A DNA stretch of 64,000 bases from Bifidobacterium aemilianum (GTDB lineage: Bacteria; Actinomycetota; Actinomycetes; Actinomycetales; Bifidobacteriaceae): NCBI RefSeq assembly GCF_003315635.1, contig NZ_PDCG01000002.1:310001-374000 (forward strand), given 5' to 3'. The notes beneath the pieces are model-generated. The model had not been told where the DNA came from. It made no database searches and saw nothing but the letters and a program-made list of their open reading frames with translations. The position numbers and the translations under genes were made by a program. Below are positions 54,987 through 64,000 of the stretch, piece after piece. Every line of letters begins with the position of its first letter. The stretch's first letter is position 1.

Positions 54987-57032
54987 TCATTGCGCCCGGA
55001 AGCTGCCGATGGCTTCCATGAAACGCTTGCCGTACTGGTCGAGCTTCTTCTGCCCCACACCATTGACCGCCAGGAACTGGGCGTCGGTCTGCGGTTGCAG
55101 GCGGGCCATATCACGCAAGGCCTTGTCGGAGAAGACGATGTAGGGAGGCATGCCCAGTTCCCGGGCAATTTCACGCCGGAGGGTCCGCAACCGCTCGAAG
55201 AGGGCATCCTCCTCGTCAGTGGGCGCGGAGGAACCCAGACCGACCCCGGCCTCCCCACCGGCATCCGGAGCAGCCTGGGAGACAGCGGTGGTCTTGCGAA
55301 TCTCCAAGCGCTTGATCTCATAGTGGAAATCCGGCTGGGCGGTCTCACCGGCCCTGGGGCCGAAACCGACGATGGGCATCCGGCCTTCGGATATGGACAG
55401 GAACCCATCAGTGGCCATCTGACTGAGCACATCGCGCACCCTGGCCTGGGTTTCATCCTTGAGGGCTCCGTAGGACGGCAGCTTGTCCAGTCCTCGGCTG
55501 ATCAACTCCTGGGCCTGGGATCCGCGTAGGACCGCCACCAGCTTGCCGCTACCGAAGCTCTGGTTGAGGTCGTGGACACAACGGCTGATGGTTTGCGCTA
55601 TCCGGCTGACATCTATGGTCTCGAAGGTGCTTTCGCAATTCGAGCAGTTGCCGCAGGAGAACTTGCCGTCCCCATCAGCGGATGAGCGCCCCGCCTCCAG
55701 CAGCTGGTTGGTCCGCAGCTGCTCGCCCTCCTTGGGTCCCAGGCTGGCGTTGGCCGCATGGTCGGACTCGCCACGGCTGATATGCTGCGAATCAACGGCC
55801 TGGCCGTCCTTGCCTATCCGATCCTGCATGGAGCCATCGTCAGCAAAGTAGCGGGTCATGTAACGGTGGAGGCAGTCGGTGGTCCGGCAATAGCCGATCA
55901 TGGCACCCAGGAGCCGGCGTTTGCTGAAGCGCACTGCCTCGTGCTCCTCCGGCGACAGGCGCTCATTGACCACGTCGGAATCCAGGAGCCGGCGGCGGGT
56001 CACGATGTCCGACTCGTTCCACAGGAGGGTGCAGCGCCCCGGCTCCCCGTCGCGGCCGGCACGCCCGGCCTCCTGGTAGTATGCCTCGATGCTCTCGGGC
56101 ATGTTGTGGTGGATCACATAGCGAACGTTGGACTTGTCGATGCCCATACCGAAGGCGTTGGTGGCCACCACCACAGGCGTGTTGTCCTCCACGAAGTCCC
56201 GCTGGGCCCTGTTTCGTTCATCCGGGGCCATGCCGCCATGGTAGGCAGCCGCCTTGAGTCCTGCCCGGCAAAGCTCCTGGGCCAGGGCCTCGGTCTCCTT
56301 GCGGGTGGCGCAGTAAACGATGCCGGATTCGTCCTGGTGGTCCTTGGCATAGGCGATGATCCAGGGGTTCTTGTTCTTGCTGGGCATCTTCATCAGATCG
56401 AAGTACAGATTGGGCCGGTCGAAGCCGGTGACGGTGACCTCTGGCTGGCGCAGGCCCAGGAGGGCCACGATGTCACGGCGCACCCGTTCGGTGGCGGTGG
56501 CGGTGAAGGCTGCGACCCGAGGGCGACTGGGCAGGGAGGCCAGGAAGTCGCTGATACCCAGATAGGAGGAGCGGAAATCCTGCCCCCATTGGGAGACACA
56601 GTGGGCCTCATCCACGGTCACCAGGTCGATGGGCACCCGCTGGCAGAAGGAACGGAAGCGTTCGGTCTCCAGACGCTCAGGGGCCACGTACAGCATACGG
56701 AAGTCTCCGCGGGTGGCCTGGGAGAGCACCGTACCCTGCTCGTCGGCACTCTGGGTGCCATTGACGAAGGCAGCCGAGATGCCGACATCGTTGAGGGCAT
56801 CCACCTGGTCCCTCATCAGGGAGATCAGGGGCGAGATGACGATGGTCAGGCCGCCAAGCAGGGTGGCTGGGACCTGGTAGCAGATGGACTTGCCGGCACC
56901 TGTCGGCATGACGCCCAGCACGTCCCGTTCCTCCAGGATGGCCTCAACCAGTCCGGCCTGCCCCTGCCTGAAGGAGTCGTAGCCGAAGTACTGCTTGAGG
57001 GCCGCCAGGGCCTGGTCGCTCGCATCTATCAT
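54987..57032 (-). CDS. recQ: ATP-dependent DNA helicase RecQ
   Basis: RecQ unwinds DNA with 3'-5' polarity in recombination and repair. The 681-residue product has Walker A MPTGAGKS near residue 45, the DEAH box [16 protein letters not shown], helicase motif VI ([10 protein letters not shown]), a zinc-binding CGNCSNC segment and a C-terminal HRDC domain ([24 protein letters not shown], seen as [13 protein letters not shown]). A low-complexity stretch precedes the zinc site. Start 57032 (MIDASDQAL) is preferred to TTG 57059, because a TATACT hexamer lies between them. Confidence 0.95.
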   Translation of the reverse strand: MIDASDQALAALKQYFGYDSFRQGQAGLVEAILEERDVLGVMPTGAGKSICYQVPATLLGGLTIVISPLISLMRDQVDALNDVGISAAFVNGTQSADEQGTVLSQATRGDFRMLYVAPERLETERFRSFCQRVPIDLVTVDEAHCVSQWGQDFRSSYLGISDFLASLPSRPRVAAFTATATERVRRDIVALLGLRQPEVTVTGFDRPNLYFDLMKMPSKNKNPWIIAYAKDHQDESGIVYCATRKETEALAQELCRAGLKAAAYHGGMAPDERNRAQRDFVEDNTPVVVATNAFGMGIDKSNVRYVIHHNMPESIEAYYQEAGRAGRDGEPGRCTLLWNESDIVTRRRLLDSDVVNERLSPEEHEAVRFSKRRLLGAMIGYCRTTDCLHRYMTRYFADDGSMQDRIGKDGQAVDSQHISRGESDHAANASLGPKEGEQLRTNQLLEAGRSSADGDGKFSCGNCSNCESTFETIDVSRIAQTISRCVHDLNQSFGSGKLVAVLRGSQAQELISRGLDKLPSYGALKDETQARVRDVLSQMATDGFLSISEGRMPIVGFGPRAGETAQPDFHYEIKRLEIRKTTAVSQAAPDAGGEAGVGLGSSAPTDEEDALFERLRTLRREIARELGMPPYIVFSDKALRDMARLQPQTDAQFLAVNGVGQKKLDQYGKRFMEAIGSFRAQ

Positions 57033-57179
57033 AGGAGCCAGTATAGGGCTGACCGCCAACGCCAGGTCCCCTTCACCCAGAGCTTGTGGACAAGTGGACG
57101 AGTTCCAGCCTTTGGCCGGGGGATGTTAGCCACCGGGAACGCCCGAGGGCCTGGATCCCCCTGGAAAGGAGGGACGGGA

Positions 57180-57977
57180 TTAGCGCTCGACCTGTCCGCT
57201 TTCGGCGATGGGAATCAGGTCCTGGATGGAGTCGACCACCTGGTTGGGGCGGAAGGGGAAGGTCTCGACCTGATTGCGTTGGGTGATGCCAGTGAGGACC
57301 AGGAAGGTGTTGAGGCCTGCCTCGACGCCCGCCAGCACATCCGTATCCATACGGTCGCCGATCATGGCGGTGGTCTCGGAGTGGCCGCCTACCCGGTTCA
57401 GGGCCGCACGGAACATGATGGGGTTGGGCTTGCCAATGAAGTAGGGCTCGCGGTTGGTGGCCTTGGTGACCAGGGCGGCCACGGAACCGGCGGCCGGCAG
57501 CACGCCGGAGTCGCTGGGACCGGTGGCGTCCGGGTTCGTGCAGATGAAGCGGGCCCCGTTGAGAATCAGCCGGATGGCCGTGGTGATGGCCTCGAATGAA
57601 TAGGTGCGGGTCTCACCCAGAATCACATAGTCGGGGTCGGTGTCGGAGAGGATGTAGCCGGCCTCGTGCAGGGCCGTGGTCAGGCCGGCCTCGCCTATCA
57701 CATAGGCGGAGCCGCCGGGGATGGTGTGGGAGACGAAGTCCGCCGTGGCAAGGGCCGAGGTCCAGATGTTCTCCTCGGGCACGTCAATGCCGGAGCGTCC
57801 AAGACGGGCCGACAGGTCGCGAGGTGTATAGATGGGGTTGTTGGTCAGGACCAGAAAGCGCCGGCCATGCTCCTTGAGGGTTTCGATGAACTCCGCAGCC
57901 CCAGGGAGGGCCGTGTTCTCATGGACCAGGACCCCGTCCATATCAGTAAGCCAGGTTTCGATCTCTTTCACTGCCAA
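57180..57977 (-). CDS. HAD-IIA family hydrolase (NagD-like)
   Basis: A phosphatase of the HAD superfamily, about 265 residues. Motif I is LTDMDGVLVHENT, with the nucleophile Asp; motif II VLTNNP; the cap domain follows; motif III Lys in FIGKPNP; motif IV MIGDRMDTDVLAG. The substrate class is probably a sugar phosphate or nucleotide, as for NagD; not certain. TTG 57977 has GGAAGGAAGAACG directly upstream; GTG 57971 and GTG 57995 are alternatives. Single gene. Confidence 0.88.
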   Translation of the reverse strand: MAVKEIETWLTDMDGVLVHENTALPGAAEFIETLKEHGRRFLVLTNNPIYTPRDLSARLGRSGIDVPEENIWTSALATADFVSHTIPGGSAYVIGEAGLTTALHEAGYILSDTDPDYVILGETRTYSFEAITTAIRLILNGARFICTNPDATGPSDSGVLPAAGSVAALVTKATNREPYFIGKPNPIMFRAALNRVGGHSETTAMIGDRMDTDVLAGVEAGLNTFLVLTGITQRNQVETFPFRPNQVVDSIQDLIPIAESGQVER

Positions 57978-58321
57978 CGTTCTTCCTTCCGTCACCGGCT
58001 CAAGATGCCGTCAGACCCTTGGTGAGTCCGGCACCGGCAAGCTGACCCGCCCGCCAATGACTATTATGCCCCAGTTCCACCATGGGCAACAGCTAGTCCT
58101 CAGCCCAGGCGAGTCGAGGCAAAGCCCGCAGGGGCCGGCATGGCTGAAAGAAAAACAGCTGGCCTTATCACTGTCTTTCCTTATCCTTCCCCATCCATCA
58201 CCGCCCTCATGGCGGATACTGAATGACCCGATCCCGCCAGGCGCCAGGGGAACCCTGCCTCCAGGGCCGCCACTTTTACACGGTTACTTCCGCCTAGAGC
58301 CGCAGCGTTGCAGCAAGGCCA
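57978..58321. other. Gap without recognised gene
   Basis: About 340 bases between the HAD gene start and the end of the ABC transporter operon. I see no coding frame, strong hairpin or repeat here. It holds the HAD promoter and the transporter's 3' end. Confidence 0.4.
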
Positions 58322-59173
58322 TCAGGAGGCTGCGGCAATCAGCTCCTTGGTGTAGGAGCTGCTGGGATGGGCCAGAACCGTGCTGGTGGGACCATACTCC
58401 TGGACTCGCCCCTGCTGAAGGACCATGATGGTGTCCGCCAGATGCTGAACCAGGCCCAGGTCATGGGAGACCAGAATGATGGCAGTCTGGGGACTGCGTT
58501 CCCGAATGGAGCGAAAGGTCCTCAGGATGCCCAAGCGGGAGAGTACATCCAGGGAGCTCATGGGCTCATCGGCCACAATGAGCTTGGGATTGGCGACGAT
58601 GGCCCGGGCTATGGCGATACGCTGAGCCTGGCCTCCCGAACAGTCCACCGGGTAGCGGCCAGCGAACTCGCCGGGGTCCAGCCCCACCTGCGAAAGGGCC
58701 TCCAGCGCAGCTTGCTCAACCATCTGGGCGGTGAGATCCCTGGCCTGGATGCGTAAGGGTTCAGCTACCGTCCTCAGGGCCGTCCAACGGGGGTCCAGGG
58801 AGGTGAATGGGTTCTGGAAGACCAAGCCCGCCTCCCTGCGCAAGAAACGATACCCCTCACTGCGAGTGCCATCAACCGGCTCGCCCCTGTAGGCAACCCT
58901 ACCTCTTGTTGGAGATTCCAGGCCCAGCAAGATGCGGGTCAGGGTTGATTTACCCGACCCGGAGCCGCCAATCAGCGCCAGGCACTCCCCCGGCCGTACG
59001 GCCACTGATACACCATCCAAGGCAGGGCGTCTGCTGTCGGAGCATTCGCCTCGCCCGCCAGGCAGCCTCCGAAGCCGTCCACGAAAGACCTTGCTGATAT
59101 TGCTGCCTTCCAGCAAGGGGGTCGCTCGCATGGCCTTGGACTCGCACCCGTCACGCATTGCGCTCATACTCAT
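58322..59173 (-). CDS. Peptide ABC transporter ATP-binding protein 2 (OppF-like)
   Basis: A 283-residue nucleotide-binding subunit. Walker A is GGSGSGKSTL near residue 71, the signature CSGGQAQRIAIARAI (note Cys-Ser start), Walker B LIVADEPMSSLD and the switch His in VSHDLG. The start overlaps the stop of the first ATPase gene as ATGA. It is the last gene of the five-gene operon. Confidence 0.9.
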   Translation of the reverse strand: MSMSAMRDGCESKAMRATPLLEGSNISKVFRGRLRRLPGGRGECSDSRRPALDGVSVAVRPGECLALIGGSGSGKSTLTRILLGLESPTRGRVAYRGEPVDGTRSEGYRFLRREAGLVFQNPFTSLDPRWTALRTVAEPLRIQARDLTAQMVEQAALEALSQVGLDPGEFAGRYPVDCSGGQAQRIAIARAIVANPKLIVADEPMSSLDVLSRLGILRTFRSIRERSPQTAIILVSHDLGLVQHLADTIMVLQQGRVQEYGPTSTVLAHPSSSYTKELIAAAS

Positions 59174-59982
59174 GATGTCCTCTCCTCTGCCGGCAGTGGT
59201 TGGCGGCCATGTCCAACAGCCAGGGTCAACTCTCTGGCGGCGGCCACCAACCCTTGAGCCTCAAGGCTTTGGGGGGATGTCAGAATCCTCTGGATCTCCC
59301 CCGCCTCAACAACCTTGCCCCGGTCCAGCACGTAGGCCTGGGAGGCGATCCGTCTGAGGACCGAGAAGTCATGGGTCACGAAGAGTAAGGAGGCACCCGA
59401 CTGGTCCACCAGCCGGTCAAGCAACTCGATGACCATCATTTGGCTTATGGAATCCAGGGCGGTTGTTGGCTCGTCGGCGATGATCAGCCGGGGGGAGGTG
59501 ATCAGGGCAGTACCGATGCCCACCCGCTGCTGCTGGCCGCCGGAGAGCTGGCTGGGGTATGCATTGGCCACAGACCTGTCCAGGCCTAGCTTGTCCAACA
59601 TGGCCAAGGCCCGCTCCTCACGTTCGCAGCGGCTCAGGTCGTAGTGAAGACGCAAGGGCAAGGTCAGCTGCTTCTTGACGGTCAGTACCGGATTGAGGGA
59701 TGCGGCAGGGTTCTGAAAGACCGTGCCGACATAGGCCCCACGTAGGTCAGCCAGGGTCCGCTCACTAGCTCCCAGAATCTCCTTGCCGCCCAGGCAAATG
59801 GAGCCGCTGGCCTGGGCCCGAGGGGGCAGAAGCCCCAAAAAAGCCTTGGTAATCATGGACTTGCCGGAGCCTGACGGACCGACCAGACCGACTCGCTGCC
59901 CATCAGCGAGGTCAAGGGAAACCTGATCGAGAATGGTCTTGCCGCCTATGCTGACGGACAGATTCTTGATGGATAGGCTCAT
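59170..59982 (-). CDS. Peptide ABC transporter ATP-binding protein 1 (OppD-like)
   Basis: A 270-residue nucleotide-binding subunit with GPSGSGKSM, the signature LSGGQQQRVGIGTAL, LIIADEPTTALD and VTHDFS. Start 59982 (MSLSIKNL) overlaps the permease stop as ATGA; the longer frame has no support. It pairs with the next ATPase to energise one transporter. Confidence 0.92.
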   Translation of the reverse strand: MSLSIKNLSVSIGGKTILDQVSLDLADGQRVGLVGPSGSGKSMITKAFLGLLPPRAQASGSICLGGKEILGASERTLADLRGAYVGTVFQNPAASLNPVLTVKKQLTLPLRLHYDLSRCEREERALAMLDKLGLDRSVANAYPSQLSGGQQQRVGIGTALITSPRLIIADEPTTALDSISQMMVIELLDRLVDQSGASLLFVTHDFSVLRRIASQAYVLDRGKVVEAGEIQRILTSPQSLEAQGLVAAARELTLAVGHGRQPLPAEERTS

Positions 59983-60839
59983 GCTGCCAACTTCCGTAGC
60001 TCTGGGTTGCTGACCGGATCCATGGCCTGCCGCAGGAGGTCGCCACAGACATTCAGGGCAACGACCACCATGGTCACCAGAAGCCCAGGCCACAGCACGG
60101 TCAGCGGAAAAACATCAATGAACTTGACCGAGGTGGCAAGGGAATGCCCCCAGGAGGGCACACCCGAGGGCACACCAATCCCCAGATACGTCAGCCCCGA
60201 CTCGGCCAGAAGGGCGGTTCCAGCCGACAAGGACAGTTGGACCGCCATGGTGGGCATGACATTGGGCAGGATATGATCCAGCATGATCCGCCAGCCGCCG
60301 GCCCCGTTGGCCTTGGCCGACAGAGCATAATCTGAGCCGGCCGCCAGCAGGGCTTGCGGGCGAACAATTCGAGCCAGATTGAGTCCATAGCCAATACCGC
60401 AGGAGATGACAATCACAGCTATGGAAGGCCCCAGGGGCACCGCCAGCATCAGAGCCAGCAATACAGTCGGCAGAGAGATCAAGGCATCCACGACAACCAC
60501 AGTGCCGGCGGCCAGGAGCTGGTTTGAGGCCAGCATGGCCGTCAGGAGCAGGAGCCCCAGCAGCGCCGCCAGCAGTACAGCCAGCAGGGATATGAGCAGG
60601 TTGGTATGGGAGCCTGCCATGAGCCAGGAGAGGACATCGGCTCCGGTCCCATCCGTACCCAACCAGTGCTGGGCGGAGGGGGCCTTCCAGACCTGATAGC
60701 CGTCGGTGGCCCACAGGGACTGGGGGGTCCAGACCAGAGAGACCAGGGATACCAGGACCCACAGGCCCAGCACCAGAATGGAGAATTTGCCCTCGGCCCG
60801 ACTCCACATACTGCGGGCCACAATCGCCACTGTCGTCAT
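59979..60839 (-). CDS. Peptide ABC transporter permease 2 (OppC/DppC-like)
   Basis: A 286-residue permease. It has an N-terminal segment, five further membrane spans, and the EAA-type cytoplasmic loop (AKANGAGGWRIMLDHILPN region). HWLGTDGTGADVLSWLMAG near residue 65 is the classic OppC motif. Start 60839 overlaps the oppB stop as ATGA. Confidence 0.92.
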   Translation of the reverse strand: MTTVAIVARSMWSRAEGKFSILVLGLWVLVSLVSLVWTPQSLWATDGYQVWKAPSAQHWLGTDGTGADVLSWLMAGSHTNLLISLLAVLLAALLGLLLLTAMLASNQLLAAGTVVVVDALISLPTVLLALMLAVPLGPSIAVIVISCGIGYGLNLARIVRPQALLAAGSDYALSAKANGAGGWRIMLDHILPNVMPTMAVQLSLSAGTALLAESGLTYLGIGVPSGVPSWGHSLATSVKFIDVFPLTVLWPGLLVTMVVVALNVCGDLLRQAMDPVSNPELRKLAA

Positions 60840-61831
60840 GCCGTCACCTGCCTTGTGGAAGTTCCTGAGCCACCCTCGCCAGCGGCCTTGAGCCGGGGGT
60901 CGGCCAAGCGGTGGATCATATCGACCAGGAAGCCGACCAGCAGAAAGAAGGCCGCCAGCATGAAGAGCTCGCTTTGGACGGCGATCAGGTCGCGGTTGCC
61001 CAGGTCGGAGACCAACCCCGACCCAAGGCCGGGCAGGGCGAAGAGATTCTCGACCACCATGGCTCCGGTAATCATCTCTGCAAAGGTCAGCCCTAGCACG
61101 GAGACCAGTTGGGGCAGGGCCAGGCGCAGGCCGACCCTCAGCAGCGCATGGGTTCGGGTCATGCCGCAGGCCCGGGCCATGTCCATGTAGCCGCTGCCAA
61201 GCATGTCGGCCAGGGCGGCCCGCGTATAGCGCATGAGGCTGGCTCCAATAATGAGCCCCAGGGTCAGGGCCGGCAGAACCAATGACCATAGGGCCTTGCC
61301 GGGGGTCGACCAGCCGCCCTGAGCAAAGCCCTGGGAGGGGAAGATCCCGAGGAGGCCACTGCCCCGAGAGAAGAGCAGGATCAGGAGGAGGCCACCCCAG
61401 AGGGCGGGCATGGAGCCGCCGACGATGGCCAGCACATGCACCAGGGAGCGCACCCAAGGCTTGGACGCCAATAGGGAAAGGCAGCCCATGGGCAGGCCTA
61501 TCACCATGGCTATCAGAAGTCCCAGCCCAATCAAGGGAAAGGTCACTGCCGCCCGGTCACCCACCTGGACGGAAACCGAACGGCCGGTCAGCAGGGACCT
61601 GCCAAAATCACCACGAGCCAGATCGGCCATCCAGGTCAGGTACTGGTCGGGCAAGGGCCGGTCCAGGCCAAGCTGGGAGCGCAGGGCCTCCACCCGTTCC
61701 GGCGGCGCGTTCAGGCCGGCCATGACCGAGGCCAGGTCTCCGGGCAGGATCCGCACAGCCACGAAGATCAGCAGCGAGAGCCCCAGGAGGGTCATGACCA
61801 GGATCAGGAACCGCCGGAACAAGAAGCGCAT
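60836..61831 (-). CDS. Peptide ABC transporter permease 1 (OppB/DppB-like)
   Basis: A 331-residue permease with six membrane spans. The start MRFLFRRFLILVMTLLGLSLL, the periplasmic segment LGLDRPLPDQYLTWMADLARGDFG and the EAA loop ARACGMTRTHALLRVGLRLAL region identify OppB. It begins 15 bases past the binding protein gene. Confidence 0.93.
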   Translation of the reverse strand: MRFLFRRFLILVMTLLGLSLLIFVAVRILPGDLASVMAGLNAPPERVEALRSQLGLDRPLPDQYLTWMADLARGDFGRSLLTGRSVSVQVGDRAAVTFPLIGLGLLIAMVIGLPMGCLSLLASKPWVRSLVHVLAIVGGSMPALWGGLLLILLFSRGSGLLGIFPSQGFAQGGWSTPGKALWSLVLPALTLGLIIGASLMRYTRAALADMLGSGYMDMARACGMTRTHALLRVGLRLALPQLVSVLGLTFAEMITGAMVVENLFALPGLGSGLVSDLGNRDLIAVQSELFMLAAFFLLVGFLVDMIHRLADPRLKAAGEGGSGTSTRQVTA

Positions 61832-61846
61832 GGGCCTGACCTTCCT

Positions 61847-63586
61847 CTAGTCGCCGACGCCTGGACAGTAGGTCAGGTCCCTCAGCGGCATGAGGGTCTG
61901 GTTGAGGTTGAGGGGGAAGCCCTTGACCCCCTTGAGCTCGGCGGTGGTGACCCGGTAGTTGAAGAGCCAGTCGGCGGGAGCGTCCTGGCTGACCTGACGG
62001 GCTGCCTGGGCCAGGAGGCGGCTGGTGTCCTTGGGTTTGGTGGAGGCCATGGCCTGGTCGTAGAGCCGACGGACCTTGGGATTGTCGTAGCCGTAGTAGT
62101 AGTCGGGGCTGGTCCATTGGGAGAAGTCGTGGCTCTCATTGTGGTCAACCAGGGAGAGGTCGTAGTCATGGTTCTGGTAGACATCCTGGAGCCAGGTGGA
62201 GAACTCGACCACGTTGACCTTCAGGTCGATGCCGATGGGCTTGAGCTGCGAGCGCAGCTGGTCGCCCAGTTCGGTCCCGTAGGTGTTGGCGTAAGTCAGC
62301 CGTAGCTCCAGTGGATTGGCGGGACTGTAGCCGGCCTGGGCCATAAGCTCCCTGGCCTTGGCCACATCATGCTTGTAGAGGCCGGTCAGGTCCTCATAAC
62401 CCGGATCCAGGGAGGGGATGGGGCCGCCCAGGGCCTTGTCGGAACCACCCCGGGAGGCTATGAGCTCCTGGTGGTCGATGGTGTGGCGGATGGCCTGACG
62501 GACCCGGAGGTCTGCGGTTTTGGGGCCCTTGGAATTGAAGGCCAGCACGTACTTGTCGGTGTCATCACCGGCCTGGACCTGGTAGTGGTCCTTGTCTGAA
62601 CGGAAGGGGGTGGCCAGGTTCTCGGTGATGGGGGCCAGAACCTGCACGTCCTTGGACTTGAGGGCATTGACCGCCGCATTGTCGTCGCCTAGGTAACGCA
62701 CGACCACGGTCGGGGTCTTGGCCTTGCGCTCCCCCCAATACTTGCGATTGGCCTGAAGGGTGGCTGAATCGTTGGGAACAAAGGATGTAAGCAGATATGG
62801 TCCTGACCCCACTGCCTGGGTCTTCATATCGTAGGAGGCCCCCTTGTCGAAGACCAGTCCCGGTCTGCCGGTCAGGACCCACAGGAGGCTGGAGTAGGGC
62901 GCGCTGAGTCTGAGCTCGACCGTGTTGGCGTCCGGTGCTTCGATGGACTGGAGATTCTTGAGCTGGTCGGCATTGTGGTATTGCTTGCTGACCAGTTCTC
63001 GGATGGACCAGACCACATCCTCGGAGTCCAGCTTGTGACCGTTGGAGAAGGTCATGCCGGGATTGAGATGGAAGGTGTAGAGGGTGCCGTCCGCATTCTG
63101 GTCCCAGCTTTGGGCCAAGGAGGGCACCACATGGTTGTCGGCGTCCCTGGCCACTAGGCCCTCATAGACGTTGCCGATCAGCAGCTGGTCCAGGGCCGAG
63201 CCGGACTGGTTGCGGATGTCGAGATTGCTGGGGGCCAGCTTCAGTCCCACCGTCACCTTGCTGGATGGCCGGCCGGCAGGTGCGGCATCCGACTTGCCAC
63301 GGCCCCGGACCAGGACAAAACCGACGATGAACGCCACTACGACAGTCGCAGCCACAATGGCCCAGATCAGGCCCCTGCGGCCATGGTCCGTGGACTTGGT
63401 CCGCTGGTTGAGGCTGGCATCAGTACTGGCCGCAAGCGCCCACCCGGCAGAACCGGCTTGCCCGGGCCGAGCGCCGTCTGATGCTTGGACGGTTCCATCG
63501 CCTGACCCAACCTGGTCGGTCTGCTCCGCTGTGCCGAACTGCTCATCGGTGCCGGTCCGATGCTCCGCGCTGGTCTGCTTCGCCAT
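61847..63586 (-). CDS. Peptide ABC transporter substrate-binding protein, membrane-anchored
   Basis: A 579-residue extracellular solute-binding protein of family 5. Core motifs: VYEGLVARDADNHVVPSLAQSW, then FHLNPGMTFSNGHKLDSEDVVW (core GMTFSNGHKLDSEDVVWS) and later KDVAKARELMAQAGY-like. The N-terminus is unusual: about 70 low-complexity cytoplasmic residues, then a single membrane span (GLIWAIVAATVVVAFIVGF) with no lipobox Cys, so it is tethered by a helix instead of a lipid. Start 63586 follows GAGGGCAAG. It heads the five-gene transporter operon. Confidence 0.9.
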   Translation of the reverse strand: MAKQTSAEHRTGTDEQFGTAEQTDQVGSGDGTVQASDGARPGQAGSAGWALAASTDASLNQRTKSTDHGRRGLIWAIVAATVVVAFIVGFVLVRGRGKSDAAPAGRPSSKVTVGLKLAPSNLDIRNQSGSALDQLLIGNVYEGLVARDADNHVVPSLAQSWDQNADGTLYTFHLNPGMTFSNGHKLDSEDVVWSIRELVSKQYHNADQLKNLQSIEAPDANTVELRLSAPYSSLLWVLTGRPGLVFDKGASYDMKTQAVGSGPYLLTSFVPNDSATLQANRKYWGERKAKTPTVVVRYLGDDNAAVNALKSKDVQVLAPITENLATPFRSDKDHYQVQAGDDTDKYVLAFNSKGPKTADLRVRQAIRHTIDHQELIASRGGSDKALGGPIPSLDPGYEDLTGLYKHDVAKARELMAQAGYSPANPLELRLTYANTYGTELGDQLRSQLKPIGIDLKVNVVEFSTWLQDVYQNHDYDLSLVDHNESHDFSQWTSPDYYYGYDNPKVRRLYDQAMASTKPKDTSRLLAQAARQVSQDAPADWLFNYRVTTAELKGVKGFPLNLNQTLMPLRDLTYCPGVGD

Positions 63587-63772
63587 CTTGCCCTCTGTCT
63601 CCTCGCCCACGCCGACAGAAGCTCACACAACCCGTCCTTATGGCATGGTTCGTTCTTGAAGTCACACAGTGTCACTCTTCACCACGCTGGCCGCCCACCT
63701 CCGGCAGGTCGTCCGCAGGACCCATTGTAGCCGTATCATGGGAAGTCAGCATTTCGCTCAAGGAGGCAGACC

Positions 63773-64000
63773 ATGCTTTTGGCCGTGGATATAGGCAACA
63801 CCAACATCGTCCTAGGCTTCGTCGATGGCGACAGGATCACCGGCAGCTACCGGATCTCCACCAAGGGCAGCCACACATCGGACGAGTATGGGGTCATGAT
63901 CAGCCAGTTCCTGACCATGCAAGGACTGGAAAGCGACGACCTTGACGACGCCATCATCGCCTCGGTGGTCCCCAAGGTCATGCACTCCTTCCGGTCCAGC
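63773..64000 (+). CDS. coaX: Type III pantothenate kinase, N-terminal part (runs off the window)
   Basis: CoaX phosphorylates pantothenate, the first step to coenzyme A. Only 76 codons are present. Seen: the opening LLAVDIGNTNIVLGFVDGD, with the P-loop-like DIGNTN typical of CoaX, and IIASVVPKVMHSF later. The ATG follows AAGGAGGCAGACC. It is divergent from the peptide transporter operon. Confidence 0.93.
   Translation, partial: MLLAVDIGNTNIVLGFVDGDRITGSYRISTKGSHTSDEYGVMISQFLTMQGLESDDLDDAIIASVVPKVMHSFRSS

Overview
The window is a 64 kb stretch of a high-GC Gram-positive chromosome. Gene content and order fit Bifidobacterium (Actinomycetota): ftsK-pgsA-cinA-clgR-DUF3046-recA-recX, the DUF3710/DUF3159 pair, xerD-parA-scpA-scpB, infC-rpmI-rplT, a LexA box of the CGAAC-N4-GTTCG type and the 24-residue ribosomal protein bL37. 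The species cannot be fixed from sequence alone. Almost all of it is ordinary core genome, mostly on the minus strand. No CRISPR array, intact insertion sequence, prophage or biosynthetic cluster is visible.

Layout. 1-5.4 kb: 5' part of trpD, secA, the long ribosome hibernation factor gene hpf, and the RNase P RNA gene rnpB (plus strand). 5.5-16.7 kb: recX, recA with an SOS box, DUF3046, clgR, cinA, pgsA, ftsK, a Fic-like protein with a degenerate active site, miaA, miaB. 16.7-27.4 kb: a small alarmone synthetase, an aldo/keto reductase, a Bax-inhibitor-1 protein, a translationally coupled trio (23S/tRNA uracil methyltransferase, half-size binding lipoprotein, CtpE-like P-type ATPase), DUF3159, DUF3710 and xerC. 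27.5-36.4 kb: a small SH3-like protein, the coupled aromatic block (membrane protein, pheA, tyrA), typA, and the chromosome maintenance genes scpB, scpA, parA and xerD. 36.6-43.8 kb: rplT, rpmI, infC (ATT start), thiamine pyrophosphokinase, an ArsC/Spx-like protein, gap, a structured repeat, a YbaK-type deacylase, an aldose-1-epimerase-like protein, bL37. 43.8-46.9 kb is the only region with accessory character: two adjacent reading frames interrupted by stops, a tRNA-Arg(TCT) with an 11-bp tandem repeat beyond its 3' end, and a HATPase/winged-helix regulator preceded by two perfect palindromes. 47-64 kb: an ion/anion transporter, dnaG, dgt, alr, a GNAT acetyltransferase, luxS, recQ, a HAD phosphatase, a five-gene oligopeptide ABC transporter and the start of coaX.

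Functionally the window combines chromosome maintenance and repair (recA/recX, ftsK, xerC/xerD, scpAB, parA, recQ, dnaG), translation (infC operon, bL37, miaA/miaB, typA, hpf, rnpB, YbaK), secretion (secA), stress and second-messenger control (small alarmone synthetase, clgR), aromatic amino acid synthesis (trpD, pheA, tyrA) and peptide uptake. The observations most worth checking are the ATT start of infC, the two genes missed by length or codon filters (bL37, rnpB), the alternating hairpin repeat at 41.8 kb, the degenerate Fic motif, and the accessory island around the tRNA-Arg.
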